The translations under genes and the position numbers were made by a program. Below are positions 27,361 to 35,841 of a stretch of 64,000 bases of DNA, piece after piece; position 1 is the stretch's first letter, and each line of letters opens with the position of its first letter. The stretch comes from Streptomyces spinosus (GTDB taxonomy: Bacteria > Actinomycetota > Actinomycetes > Streptomycetales > Streptomycetaceae). The notes under the pieces were generated by a model. The model was not told where the DNA came from and searched no databases. It saw only the letters and a program-made list of their open reading frames with translations. The DNA lies in assembly GCF_020400655.1 (NCBI RefSeq), contig NZ_JAINRC010000008.1, positions 248,001 through 312,000 of the forward strand, read 5' to 3'.

Positions 27361-27453
27361 CGTCGTCCTCCGGTCACGCGTCGTCTGGTACGCCCTCGTA
27401 GACAGCCGGGCGTCCGTCCTGGTTCCGAGCAGACCTTAAGGCCACGACCCGTG

Positions 27454-27475
27454 GTTGTTCGCCCCCTCGAACAAC
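27454..27475. promoter_or_regulatory. Inverted repeat GTTGTTCG-N6-CGAACAAC
   Basis: Perfect 8-bp arms at 27454-27461 and 27468-27475 in the divergent gap. It differs from the nearby AAGCGCTT element, so it may bind a second regulator or be a second operator for the LacI protein. Confidence 0.5.
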
Positions 27476-27530
27476 TCGGAGCGGACACGGTCTTGTACAG
27501 ACCGGTTCCAGAGGCTAGCTTCTCCCGTGT

Positions 27531-27544
27531 AGAAAGCGCTTGCT
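27531..27544. promoter_or_regulatory. LacI-type operator AGAAAGCGCTTGCT
   Basis: It contains the perfect palindrome AAGCGCTT (27534-27541) with the central CG typical of LacI/GalR operators. It lies about 50 bp before the operon's first start and is the best candidate target for the divergent LacI regulator. Confidence 0.65.
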
Positions 27545-27592
27545 ATCTGATGGCTGAACTGCTTGCCCCACCGGCCCGCGAAGGGGACTCAC

Positions 27593-28744
27593 GTGACACG
27601 CAAGACGGTGCGCATCGCCATGAACGGCGTGACCGGACGCATGGGCTACCGCCAGCACCTCGTCCGGTCGATCCTCGCCCTGCGCGACCAGGGCGGCCTC
27701 GACCTCGGCGACGGCACCGTGCTCTGGCCCGAACCGATCCTGCTCGGCCGCCGCGAGCACGCCCTGCGGGAGATCGCCGAGCGGCACGGCCTGGACCAGG
27801 TCTCCACCGACGTGGACGCCGTCCTCGCCGACCCGTCCGTCGACATCTACTTCGACTCCCAGGTCACCTCCGCCCGCGAGGAGGCCCTCACGAAGGCGAT
27901 CACGGCCGGCAAGCACGTCTACACCGAGAAGCCCACCGCCACCGGCCTCGCGGGCGCCCTCGCCCTCGCCCGCCTCGCCCACGGCAAGGGCGTCAAGCAC
28001 GGCGTCGTCCAGGACAAGATCTTCCTGCCGGGCCTGCTGAAGCTGAAGCGCCTCGTCGACGGCGGCTTCTTCGGCCGGATCCTCTCCGTGCGCGGCGAGT
28101 TCGGCTACTGGGTCTTCGAGGGCGACTGGCAGCCCGCCCAGCGCCCCTCCTGGAACTACCGCGCCGAGGACGGCGGCGGCATCGTCGTCGACATGTTCCC
28201 GCACTGGGAATACGTCCTGCACGAGCTGTTCGGCCGGGTCACCTCCGTCCAGGCCCTCGCCGCCACCCACATCCCCCGGCGCTGGGACGAGAACGGCAAG
28301 CCCTACGACGCCACCGCCGACGACGCCGCCTACGGCGTCTTCGAACTGGAGGGCGGCGCCGTCGCCCAGATCAACTCCTCATGGGCGGTGCGCGTCCACC
28401 GCGACGAACTCGTCGAGTTCCAGGTCGACGGCACCGAGGGATCGGCCGTCGCCGGCCTGCGCGGATGCCGCGTCCAGCACCGCAGCGCCACCCCCAAACC
28501 GGTGTGGAACCCGGACGTTCCCGCCACCGACGCCTTCCGCGACCAGTGGCAGGAGGTGCCCGACAACGCCGAGTTCGACAACGGCTTCAAGGCCCAGTGG
28601 GAGCTGTTCCTCAAGCACGTCCACGCCGACGCCCCCTACCGCTGGGACCTGCTGGCCGGCGCCCGGGGCGTCCAGCTCGCCGAACTGGGCCTGAAGTCCT
28701 CCGCCGAGGGCCGCCGCATCGACGTGCCGGAGATCTCCCTGTGA
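27593..28744 (+). CDS. Gfo/Idh/MocA-family dehydrogenase
   Basis: 383 residues. The N-terminal Rossmann fold has NGVTGRMGYRQHL and later the family motif EKPTATGL, whose lysine contacts the nicotinamide cofactor. The C-terminal domain includes the W-rich segment WNYRAEDGGGIVVDMFPHWE with the catalytic-type Asp/His. Members oxidise or reduce hydroxyls of sugars and inositols with NAD(P). The GTG at 27593 has AAGGGGA about 6 nt upstream. It is first in a three-gene operon and overlaps the next gene by GTGA. Confidence 0.88.
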   Translation: MTRKTVRIAMNGVTGRMGYRQHLVRSILALRDQGGLDLGDGTVLWPEPILLGRREHALREIAERHGLDQVSTDVDAVLADPSVDIYFDSQVTSAREEALTKAITAGKHVYTEKPTATGLAGALALARLAHGKGVKHGVVQDKIFLPGLLKLKRLVDGGFFGRILSVRGEFGYWVFEGDWQPAQRPSWNYRAEDGGGIVVDMFPHWEYVLHELFGRVTSVQALAATHIPRRWDENGKPYDATADDAAYGVFELEGGAVAQINSSWAVRVHRDELVEFQVDGTEGSAVAGLRGCRVQHRSATPKPVWNPDVPATDAFRDQWQEVPDNAEFDNGFKAQWELFLKHVHADAPYRWDLLAGARGVQLAELGLKSSAEGRRIDVPEISL

Positions 28745-29892
28745 CCCTCCGACTCCCCGCGGCCGACGGCACGCTGCGCCCGTACGAGCCGCGCACCGCG
28801 CCCCTCTCCCTCGCCCCCGGCGCCCCCCTCACCTCCCGTACGGTCTTCGCGGCGGCCCATGTCGTCGCCGACCCGTTCGCCGACGTCCCGCCCGGCGCGC
28901 CCGCCGCCCTCGACTGGGACGCCACCCTCGCCTTCCGCCGCCACCTGTGGTCCCACGGGCTCGGTGTCGCCGAGGCCATGGACACCGCCCAGCGCGGGAT
29001 GGGCCTGGACTGGGCGGGCGCCGCCGAACTGATCCGGCGCAGCGCCGCCGAGGCGCGCTCGGCCGGCGGCCGCATCGCCTGCGGCGCCGGCACGGACCAG
29101 CTCGCCGGGGGCACTCTCGCGCAGATCAGGGCCGCGTACGAGGAGCAGCTCGCGGTCGTGGAGGAGGCGGGCGCCCAGGCCGTCCTCATGGCCTCCCGGG
29201 CGCTGGCCGCGACGGCGAAGGGCCCCGAGGACTACCTGGAGGTCTACGGCCACCTCCTGCGCCAGTGCGCCGAACCGGTGATCCTGCACTGGCTCGGCCC
29301 GATGTTCGACCCGGCCCTGGAGGGCTACTGGGGCTCGTCCGACCTGGACGCGGCCACCGGGACCTTCCTGGAGGTGATCGCCGCCCGTCCCGACAAGGTC
29401 GACGGCGTCAAGGTCTCCCTGCTGGACGCCCGGCGCGAGGCCGGCCTCAGACGGCGGCTGCCGCGGGGCGTGCGCTGCTACACCGGCGACGACTTCCACT
29501 ACCCGGAGCTGATCGCGGGCGACGACCAGGGCTTCAGCCACGCCCTGCTCGGCGTCTTCGACCCGCTGGGCCCGCTCGCGGCCGCGGCGGTACGGGTCCT
29601 GGACACGGGCGACGTCCAGGGCTTCCGTGCACTCCTCGACCCCACGGTGGAGTTGTCCCGCCACCTGTTCCAGCCGCCCACCCGCTTCTACAAGACGGGG
29701 GTGGTGTTCCTCGCCTGGCTCGCCGGCCACCAGAGCCACTTCGCCATGGTCGGCGGCCTCCAGTCGGCCCGGTCCCTGCCGCACCTGGCCCGCGCCTACG
29801 AACTCGCCGACGGCCTCGGCCTGTTCCCGGACCCGAGGCTCGCCGAGGAACGGATGAGGACCCTTCTGTCGCTGTACGGGGTGGACCGGTGA
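28741..29892 (+). CDS. DUF993/dihydrodipicolinate-synthase-like aldolase-type protein
   Basis: 383 residues, cytoplasmic. It appears to be a TIM barrel: CGAGTDQLAGGTLAQIRAAY, AGAQAVLMASRALAATAKG, PVILHWLGPMFDPALEGYW, DKVDGVKVSLLDARREAG (with a possible Schiff-base Lys), VRCYTGDDFHYPELIAGDDQ and AMVGGLQSARSLPHLARAYE. This matches what I remember as DUF993, distantly DapA-like. The reaction is unproven; cleavage of a keto-sugar made by the dehydrogenase would fit. The GTG start overlaps the previous stop and its own stop overlaps the next start. Confidence 0.75.
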   Translation: MTLRLPAADGTLRPYEPRTAPLSLAPGAPLTSRTVFAAAHVVADPFADVPPGAPAALDWDATLAFRRHLWSHGLGVAEAMDTAQRGMGLDWAGAAELIRRSAAEARSAGGRIACGAGTDQLAGGTLAQIRAAYEEQLAVVEEAGAQAVLMASRALAATAKGPEDYLEVYGHLLRQCAEPVILHWLGPMFDPALEGYWGSSDLDAATGTFLEVIAARPDKVDGVKVSLLDARREAGLRRRLPRGVRCYTGDDFHYPELIAGDDQGFSHALLGVFDPLGPLAAAAVRVLDTGDVQGFRALLDPTVELSRHLFQPPTRFYKTGVVFLAWLAGHQSHFAMVGGLQSARSLPHLARAYELADGLGLFPDPRLAEERMRTLLSLYGVDR

Positions 29893-30728
29893 ACACGGCG
29901 GAACTCGCGCGCTTCTCCGTCAACCAGATGACGGTCAGGCAGCTGTCCCTGCCCGAACTGGCCGACGCCTGCGCCGCGCTGGGCGTTGCCGGTGTGGGCC
30001 TGTGGCGGGAACCGGTGCGGCGGTACGGCGTGCGGGCCGCGGCCAAGCTGGTGCGGGACGCGGGCCTGACGGTGACGACCCTGTGCCGGGGCGGCTTCCT
30101 CACCGCGACCGACCCCGTCGAGCGGGCCGAGGCGCTGGGCGACAACCACGCGGCGATCGACGAGGCCGCCGCCCTCGGCACCGACACCCTGGTCCTGGTC
30201 TCCGGCGGACTCCCCGCCGGCAGCAAGGACCTGCGCGGCGCCCGCGAACGCGTCGCCGACGCGCTGGCCGTCCTCGCCCCCTACGCGGCCGAACGCGGCG
30301 TACGCCTCGCCATCGAGCCGCTGCACCCGATGTACGCGTCCGACCGCTGTGTGGTCTCCACCCTCGCCCAGGCCCTGGACCTCGCCGAACGCTTCCCCGC
30401 GCACCAGGTCGGGGTGACCGTGGACACCTACCACGTCTGGTGGGACGACCAGGCGCCCGCGCAGATCGCCCGCGCGGGCGCGGCGGGCCGCATCCACACC
30501 TTCCAGCTCGCCGACTGGACCACGCCCCTGCCCGAGGGCGTCCTCAACGGCCGCGGCCAGCTCGGCGACGGAGCGATCGACATGCGTCAGTGGAGGCGCC
30601 GGGTGGAGGCCGCCGGGTACTCCGGCCCCATCGAGGTCGAGCTGTTCAACGAGCGGCTGTGGGCGCGTGACGGGCGGGAGGTGCTGGCGGAGACGGCGCA
30701 GCGGTTCGTGGAGCACGTGATCCGCTAG
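29889..30728 (+). CDS. Sugar phosphate isomerase/epimerase (TIM barrel)
   Basis: 279 residues. The xylose-isomerase-like barrel is seen in FSVNQMTVRQLSLPELADAC, GVAGVGLWREPVRRYG, GVRLAIEPLHPMYASDRCVV, HQVGVTVDTYHVWWDDQ, GRIHTFQLADWTTPLPEG and GPIEVELFNERLW. The four acidic/His metal ligands of this fold are present (Glu in IEPLHP, Asp in TVDTYHVW, His in IHTFQ, Glu in VELFNE). It is translated by GTGA overlap with DUF993. Its TAG stop forms part of the palindromic repeat copy B. The pathway is probably sugar or cyclitol breakdown. Confidence 0.85.
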   Translation: MNTAELARFSVNQMTVRQLSLPELADACAALGVAGVGLWREPVRRYGVRAAAKLVRDAGLTVTTLCRGGFLTATDPVERAEALGDNHAAIDEAAALGTDTLVLVSGGLPAGSKDLRGARERVADALAVLAPYAAERGVRLAIEPLHPMYASDRCVVSTLAQALDLAERFPAHQVGVTVDTYHVWWDDQAPAQIARAGAAGRIHTFQLADWTTPLPEGVLNGRGQLGDGAIDMRQWRRRVEAAGYSGPIEVELFNERLWARDGREVLAETAQRFVEHVIR

Positions 30729-30786
30729 GGCCTCTCGGACCATGCCGGGCTCGCGGGATCCGGCCTGATCCGGACGGAAGACCCGG
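30725..30786. repeat. Palindromic intergenic repeat, copy B
   Basis: About 62 bp beginning CTAGGGCCTCTCGGACCATG and containing GCCGGGCTCGCGGGATCCGG, then GGACGGAAGACCC. It aligns with copy A (21980-22037): same CTAGGGCCT left end, CATGCCGGGCT core and GATCCG..ACG-AAGACCC right arm. The first TAG is the stop codon of the isomerase gene. Confidence 0.72.
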
Positions 30787-30913
30787 GCTCACCCGCGCGG
30801 AGGAATTCCGGAAGCGGGTGCAACCATTCCGTCGCCCGCCGTGTCGTACCTGTCGTCGGAACCACGGGGGACCCGGGGGGGGGGATCGGGTTCCGGCGAG
30901 GGAGGGGAAACGC

Positions 30914-30955
30914 CGAGGGGGCGTCCCGGGCCTGTGGGCCGGGGACGCCCCCTCG
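30914..30955. terminator. Bidirectional terminator between isomerase and rbsD
   Basis: A 14-bp perfect stem (CGAGGGGGCGTCCC at 30914-30927 with its complement at 30942-30955) encloses a GGCC-TGTG-GGCC mini-hairpin. It separates two converging operons. Confidence 0.85.
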
Positions 30956-30977
30956 CTACGTGCCGGCCGTCTCCGCC

Positions 30978-31367
30978 CTAGAAGAACACCCCGCAGCGCA
31001 GCAGGACGTTCGCGTACGGCCGGGCCTCGCCGGTGCGGACGATCAGCCGCGCCCCGGCCGAGAGCTCCTTCAGCCGCTCGTGCGGGACGAGGGCCAGCCG
31101 AGGGAAACGGGTCCGCAGCAGCCCGGCCGCCGCCGGATTGGCCGCCTCCACCTCCTCCGCCGCCGTGGCGCCCTCCACCACCAGCTCGGCCAGCAGGCCG
31201 TCCAGCACCTCGGCGAAGGACGGCACACCGGCACGGAAGGCCAGGTCCACCACCCGGGGCCCGTCGGGTATCGGCATGCCCGCGTCGCAGACCAGCACCC
31301 CGTGCCCGTGGCCCAGCTCGGCCAGGGCGCCGGAGAGATGACGGTTGAGGATCCCCGCCTTCTTCAC
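30978..31367 (-). CDS. rbsD: D-ribose pyranase
   Basis: 129 residues, the usual RbsD length. KKAGILNRHLSGALAELGHG carries the catalytic-type His, and VLVCDAGMPIPDGPRVVDLA and the C-terminal GEARPYANVLLRCGVFF are diagnostic. It interconverts the pyranose and furanose forms of ribose so ribokinase can act. The GTG start overlaps the rbsK stop by 4 nt, coupling the two genes. It is the last gene of the rbs operon. Confidence 0.93.
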   Translation of the reverse strand: MKKAGILNRHLSGALAELGHGHGVLVCDAGMPIPDGPRVVDLAFRAGVPSFAEVLDGLLAELVVEGATAAEEVEAANPAAAGLLRTRFPRLALVPHERLKELSAGARLIVRTGEARPYANVLLRCGVFF

Positions 31368-32266
31368 AGGGCCTCGACCTCCTCCGCCGTCGGGTACGAC
31401 TCCTGCGCGCCCCGCCTGGTCACGGCCGCCGCGCCGACGCGGGCCGCGTAGGCCGCCGCGTCCGCCAGGCCCGCACCCGCCCCCAGCCTCCAGGCCAGGG
31501 CCGCGGTGAACGCGTCCCCGGCACCCGTGGTGTCCACCGCGTCCACCTTCACCGACGGCACCCGGGCCGTCCCCGAGCCGTCGGCGACCAGCGCACCCTG
31601 CGCGCCCAGCGTCACCACCACCGAGCGGGGACCCCTGGCCAGCAGCAGCCGGGCCCAGTCCTCGGGGTCGTCGCTCGTGCAGGCGTCCCCGAGGACCACC
31701 CGCGCCTCGTGCTCGTTCAGGATCAGCGGGTCGCACGCCGCCAGCACCTCCGCGGGCAGCTCACGCGGCGGGGACGGGTTCAGCACGAAGCGACTGCCCG
31801 GTGCCAGGTTCCGTACGACCTCCACGACCGTCTCCAGCGGGATCTCCAGTTGCGCCGACACCACCCGGGAGGCGCCCAGCACGCCCGCCGCCGCCCGGAC
31901 GTCCGCCGGCAGCAGGCGGGAGTTGGCACCCGGCGACACCACGATGCTGTTGTCACCGGACGGGTCGACAGTGATCAGCGCGACCCCCGTCGGGGCCCCG
32001 CCCACCAGCACGCCCACCGTGTCGACCCCGGCCGCGCGCAGGGAGTCGAGCAGCAGCCGGCCGTGGCCGTCGTCGCCGACCCGCGCCAGCAGGGCCGTGG
32101 CGGCACCGAGCCGGGCCGCCGCGACCGCCTGGTTGGCGCCCTTGCCGCCCGGGTGCACGGCCAGATCGCCGCCGAGCACCGTCTCGCCGGCGGCCGGCCG
32201 CCGCTCGACGCCGATCACCAGGTCGGCGTTGGCCGATCCCACGACCAGGAGGTCGTAGTCGTACAT
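31364..32266 (-). CDS. rbsK: Ribokinase
   Basis: 300 residues of the PfkB family. Visible are the N-terminal GSANADLVIGVERRPAAGET, the substrate site HPGGKGANQAVAAARLGA, and the C-terminal anion hole and base VDTTGAGDAFTAALAW. It phosphorylates ribose to ribose-5-phosphate. It lies 79 nt downstream of rbsCB, with a strong hairpin in the gap, and overlaps rbsD. Start 32266 is supported by AGGGGAGT upstream. Confidence 0.93.
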   Translation of the reverse strand: MYDYDLLVVGSANADLVIGVERRPAAGETVLGGDLAVHPGGKGANQAVAAARLGAATALLARVGDDGHGRLLLDSLRAAGVDTVGVLVGGAPTGVALITVDPSGDNSIVVSPGANSRLLPADVRAAAGVLGASRVVSAQLEIPLETVVEVVRNLAPGSRFVLNPSPPRELPAEVLAACDPLILNEHEARVVLGDACTSDDPEDWARLLLARGPRSVVVTLGAQGALVADGSGTARVPSVKVDAVDTTGAGDAFTAALAWRLGAGAGLADAAAYAARVGAAAVTRRGAQESYPTAEEVEAL

Positions 32267-32295
32267 CAGTTGACTCCCCTGAGAGATGACGCCAG

Positions 32296-32330
32296 GCGGG
32301 CCGGCCCCGGAAGTGCCCGGGGCCGCCCGC
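32296..32330. terminator. Intra-operon hairpin between rbsCB and rbsK
   Basis: A 14-bp stem with one bulged C (32296-32310 with 32317-32330) and a six-base loop. Inside an operon it may partly terminate or protect the upstream mRNA, lowering rbsK/rbsD relative to the transporter. Confidence 0.65.
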
Positions 32331-32345
32331 CCGAGTCGCCTGTTG

Positions 32346-34295
32346 TCAGCCGGTGAAGCCGGCCACGTTGTCCTTCGTGACCACCTTCACCGGCACCTTC
32401 ACCGTCGGGTCCACCTTGTCGCCCTTGACCGCCTTCAGGGCGTTGTCCACGGCGATCTTCCCCAGCTGCGAGGGCTGCTGGGCGACGGACGCGTACAGCG
32501 TGCCGTTCTTGACCGCGGTCAGTCCGTCCGGGGTGCCGTCGAAGCCGACCACCTGCACGGACCTGCCGGCCTTGGAGCCGAGCGCCTTGATCGCGCCGAG
32601 GGCCATCTCGTCGTTGGCGGCGATGACGCCCTGCACGTCCGGGTGGGCCTGGAGCAGGTTCGACATCACGTCGAGGCCCTTGGTGCGGTCGAAGTCCGCG
32701 GGCTGCTGCGCCAGCACCTGGATGCCCGGGTAGGCCTTGAGGCCCTGGGCGAACCCGGCCGCCCGCTCCCGGGCCGCCGACGTGCCCGCCTGGCCCTGGA
32801 GGATGACGATCTTGCCCTTGCCGCCCAGCTTCTCGGCGATCGTCTTCGCGGCCAGCTCGCCACCGGCGACGTTGTCCGAGGCCACCAGCGTGTCCACGGA
32901 CGCGTGGTTGACCCCGCGGTCCACGGCGATCACCGGGATCTTCGCCTTGTCGGCTGCCTTCACCGAGTTGCTCGCCGCGTCCGAGTCCACCGGGTTGACG
33001 ATGATCGCGCCCAGGCTCGAACTGGTGAAGTTCTGGAGCTGGTTGGCCTGCTGCGAGGCGTCGTTCTGCGCGTCGGTGACGGTCAGGTCCACGCCCAGCT
33101 TCTTCGCCTCGGCCTGGGCACCCGACCGGATCTGCACGAAGAAGGGGTTGTTCAGCGTGGACAGGGACAGACCCAGCTTCGGGGTCGTGGACGACGAGGA
33201 ACCGCCGTGCAGGAAGGAGGTCGCGCCGACGATGGCGACGGTCACCACGGCGGCGAGCGCGTACGTCGCCGCCTGCTTGCCCTTCGGCCCGCCCGTGCCG
33301 GCGGCCACCGGGGTCGCGCCGGCCTTGCGGCGCACCGTGTCCAGCAGCACCGCCAGCGCGATCACCACACCGATCACGACCTGCTGCCAGAACGCGGACA
33401 CCGACAGCAGGTTGAGGCCGTTGCGGAGCACCGCCAGGATCAGCGCGCCGATCAGCGTGCCGGACGCCTTGCCGGTGCCGCCCGCCAGCGAGGCGCCGCC
33501 GATGACGACCGCCGCGATGGCGTCCAGCTCGTAACCGTCGGCGGCCTGCGGCTGCGCCGAGGACAGCCGGGACGCGAGCACGATGCCCGCCGCCGCGGCG
33601 AACAGCCCGGACAGGGCGTAGATCGCGAGCTTCTGCCGCTGCACCCGGAGACCGGACAGCCGCGCGGCCTCCTCGTTGCCGCCGATCGCGTACATGGAGC
33701 GGCCGATGTACGTGCGTCCCAGCACGAACGCGGCGATCAGCCCCATCACCACCATGACCAGCACCGGCACCGGCAGCCAGCCGCCGAGGGTGTCCCCGAG
33801 GTGGGAGACCGAGTCCGGGAAGGCGATGGGCGAGCCCTGCGAGATCACCAGGGCCAGACCGCGGCCCACCGACAGCATGGCCAGCGTCGCGATGAACGGC
33901 GGCAGCTTGCCGTAGGCGATGAGGAAACCGTTCACCAGACCGGCGACGATGCCGGTGGCGACCGCCATCAGCACCGCCAGCACGACCGGCACCCCGTGGG
34001 AGGTGGCGCTCCAGGCCAGCACGGTCGCCGACAGCGCGGCCACCGAGCCGACCGACAGGTCGATGCCCGCCGAGACGATCACGAAGGTGACACCGAAGGC
34101 GAGGATCGCCGTCACGGCCGCCTGGACGCCGATGTTCAGCAGGTTGTCCGTCGTCAGGAAGTCGCCGGACAGCGCCGACAGGGCGATGACCAGGACGATC
34201 AGCGCGGTGAGCGCGCCGTTGTCGAGGAGCAGCCGGCGCAGGCCGCCCGGGGCGCCACTCGCGCCCGCCGGCCTCTTGAGCGTGTCAGTGGCCAC
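32346..34295 (-). CDS. Ribose ABC permease-binding protein fusion (RbsC-RbsB)
   Basis: 649 residues. Residues about 1-325 are an RbsC-type permease with TFVIVSAGIDLSVGSVAAL and GGASLAGGTGKASGTLIGAL. After a transmembrane anchor (YALAAVVTVAIVGATSFL) residues about 370-649 are an RbsB-like binding protein: LGLSLSTLNNPFFVQIRSGA, VIAVDRGVN, GVIAANDEMALGAIKALG, VQVVGFDGTPDGLTAVKNG. The binding protein is thus tethered to the permease at the outer face of the membrane rather than being a lipoprotein. The GTG at 34295 overlaps rbsA by 11 nt. Streptomyces annotations mention such bifunctional proteins. Confidence 0.92.
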   Translation of the reverse strand: MATDTLKRPAGASGAPGGLRRLLLDNGALTALIVLVIALSALSGDFLTTDNLLNIGVQAAVTAILAFGVTFVIVSAGIDLSVGSVAALSATVLAWSATSHGVPVVLAVLMAVATGIVAGLVNGFLIAYGKLPPFIATLAMLSVGRGLALVISQGSPIAFPDSVSHLGDTLGGWLPVPVLVMVVMGLIAAFVLGRTYIGRSMYAIGGNEEAARLSGLRVQRQKLAIYALSGLFAAAAGIVLASRLSSAQPQAADGYELDAIAAVVIGGASLAGGTGKASGTLIGALILAVLRNGLNLLSVSAFWQQVVIGVVIALAVLLDTVRRKAGATPVAAGTGGPKGKQAATYALAAVVTVAIVGATSFLHGGSSSSTTPKLGLSLSTLNNPFFVQIRSGAQAEAKKLGVDLTVTDAQNDASQQANQLQNFTSSSLGAIIVNPVDSDAASNSVKAADKAKIPVIAVDRGVNHASVDTLVASDNVAGGELAAKTIAEKLGGKGKIVILQGQAGTSAARERAAGFAQGLKAYPGIQVLAQQPADFDRTKGLDVMSNLLQAHPDVQGVIAANDEMALGAIKALGSKAGRSVQVVGFDGTPDGLTAVKNGTLYASVAQQPSQLGKIAVDNALKAVKGDKVDPTVKVPVKVVTKDNVAGFTG

Positions 34296-35841
34296 GGGGG
34301 GCCTCCTTGTCGGTGGTGGGGGTGGAGCCGGCGGCGGAGTCCGGGCCGGCGGTCGGGGTGGAGACGGCGAGCGCCATGACGGCGTCCTGGGTGGCCTCGT
34401 CGGCCGGGAGTTCACCGGCGATCCGGCCCTGGGCCATCACCAGCACCCGGTCGCTCATGCCGAGCACCTCCGGCAGATCGCTGGAGATCATCAGCACGGC
34501 GGCACCGGCGGCCGTCAGCTCGTTGATCAGCTGGTAGATCTCGACCTTGGCGCCGACGTCGATACCGCGCGTCGGCTCGTCCAGGATCAGCACCTTGGTG
34601 TCGGCCAGCAGCCACTTGCCGATGACGACCTTCTGCTGGTTGCCGCCGGACAGGGTCCGCACGTGCTGCCCGAGGCCCGCCATGCGCACGCCCAGCTGCC
34701 CGGCGATCCGCTCGGCGGCCGAGTACTGCGCCTTGCGGTCCACCAGCCCGGCCCGGGTGGCCGACCGGAGGGTCACCAGCCCCAGGTTCTCCGCGACGGA
34801 GGCGTCCAGCACCAGGCCCTGGCCCTTGCGGTCCTCCGGCACCAGCCCGATGCCGGCCGCCATCGCCGCGTTCACGTCGTGCCGCTTGAGCTCGGCACCA
34901 GAGACCCGCACGACCCCGTGGTCGTACGGATCGGCGCCGAACACCGCCCGGACGACCTCCGTACGGCCGGCCCCGACGAGCCCCGCGATACCGACGACCT
35001 CGCCGGCGTGCACCTCGAAGCTCACGTCGTGGAACACGCCGTCACGGCCCAGCCCCTCGACGGACAGCAGCGCGGCACCCTTCTCCGGCCGCTGACGCGG
35101 GTACTGCTGCTCGATGGAGCGCCCCACCATCAGCCGTACGAGCTCGTCCTCGGGCGTCGAGGCGGGCACCTGCCCGACGCTCCGCCCGTCCCGGATGACG
35201 GTCACCCGGTCCCCCAGGGCGGCGATCTCCTCCAGGTGGTGGGTGATGAAGACGATCCCCACGCCGTCCTCGCGCAGCGACCGCACGATGGCGAAGAGCT
35301 TCTCCACCTCCTCCGAGGTGAGCACGGCGGTCGGCTCGTCCATGATGAGCACGCGCGCGTCCAGGCTGAGCGCCTTGGCGATCTCGACCATCTGCAGCCG
35401 CGCGATGCCGAGTTCCCGCACCCGCGCGCGTGGCGACACGTCGACCCCGACACGCTCCAGCAGCGTCGCGGCCTGCGCCTCCATCCGCTTCCGGTCGATC
35501 ATCCCCAGCCGGCGCGGCTGCCGCCCCAGGAAGATGTTCTCGGCGACGGTCAGATCGGGAACCAGGTTGAACTCCTGGTAGATGGTGGCGATCCCGAGGC
35601 GTTCGGAGTCCTGCGCACCGTGGATGCGCACCTCCTCACCTCCTGCGAGAATCCGGCCGGCATCGGGGGTGTAGGCACCGGAGAGCATCTTGATGAGGGT
35701 GCTCTTGCCGGCGCCGTTCTCACCGAGCAGTACATGGACCTCGCCCCGGCGCAGGTCGAAGTCGACGCCGTCGAGCGCGACCACGCCGGGGAAGGTCTTG
35801 CGTATGCCCTCGATGCGCAGCAACTCGTCCGGGTTGCTCAC
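34285..35841 (-). CDS. rbsA: Ribose ABC transporter ATP-binding protein
   Basis: 518 residues with two ATPase domains. Domain 1 has Walker A GENGAGKST and signature-region ELGIARLQMVEIAKALS with LIMDEPTAVL. Domain 2 has the usual degenerate Walker A GLVGAGRTE, then LSGGNQQKVVIGKWL and LILDEPTRGIDVGAK. This is the sugar (CUT2) type. The GTG start overlaps the rbsR stop (GTGA) and its stop overlaps the permease start, so the transporter is translated as one block. Confidence 0.95.
   Translation of the reverse strand: MSNPDELLRIEGIRKTFPGVVALDGVDFDLRRGEVHVLLGENGAGKSTLIKMLSGAYTPDAGRILAGGEEVRIHGAQDSERLGIATIYQEFNLVPDLTVAENIFLGRQPRRLGMIDRKRMEAQAATLLERVGVDVSPRARVRELGIARLQMVEIAKALSLDARVLIMDEPTAVLTSEEVEKLFAIVRSLREDGVGIVFITHHLEEIAALGDRVTVIRDGRSVGQVPASTPEDELVRLMVGRSIEQQYPRQRPEKGAALLSVEGLGRDGVFHDVSFEVHAGEVVGIAGLVGAGRTEVVRAVFGADPYDHGVVRVSGAELKRHDVNAAMAAGIGLVPEDRKGQGLVLDASVAENLGLVTLRSATRAGLVDRKAQYSAAERIAGQLGVRMAGLGQHVRTLSGGNQQKVVIGKWLLADTKVLILDEPTRGIDVGAKVEIYQLINELTAAGAAVLMISSDLPEVLGMSDRVLVMAQGRIAGELPADEATQDAVMALAVSTPTAGPDSAAGSTPTTDKEAPRGH

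Noticed and set aside
26227..29892. A 1221-codon open + frame spanning the LacI gene and operon
   Set aside because: The frame runs antisense to the LacI gene; only the DUF993 part (from 28741) is a real protein.
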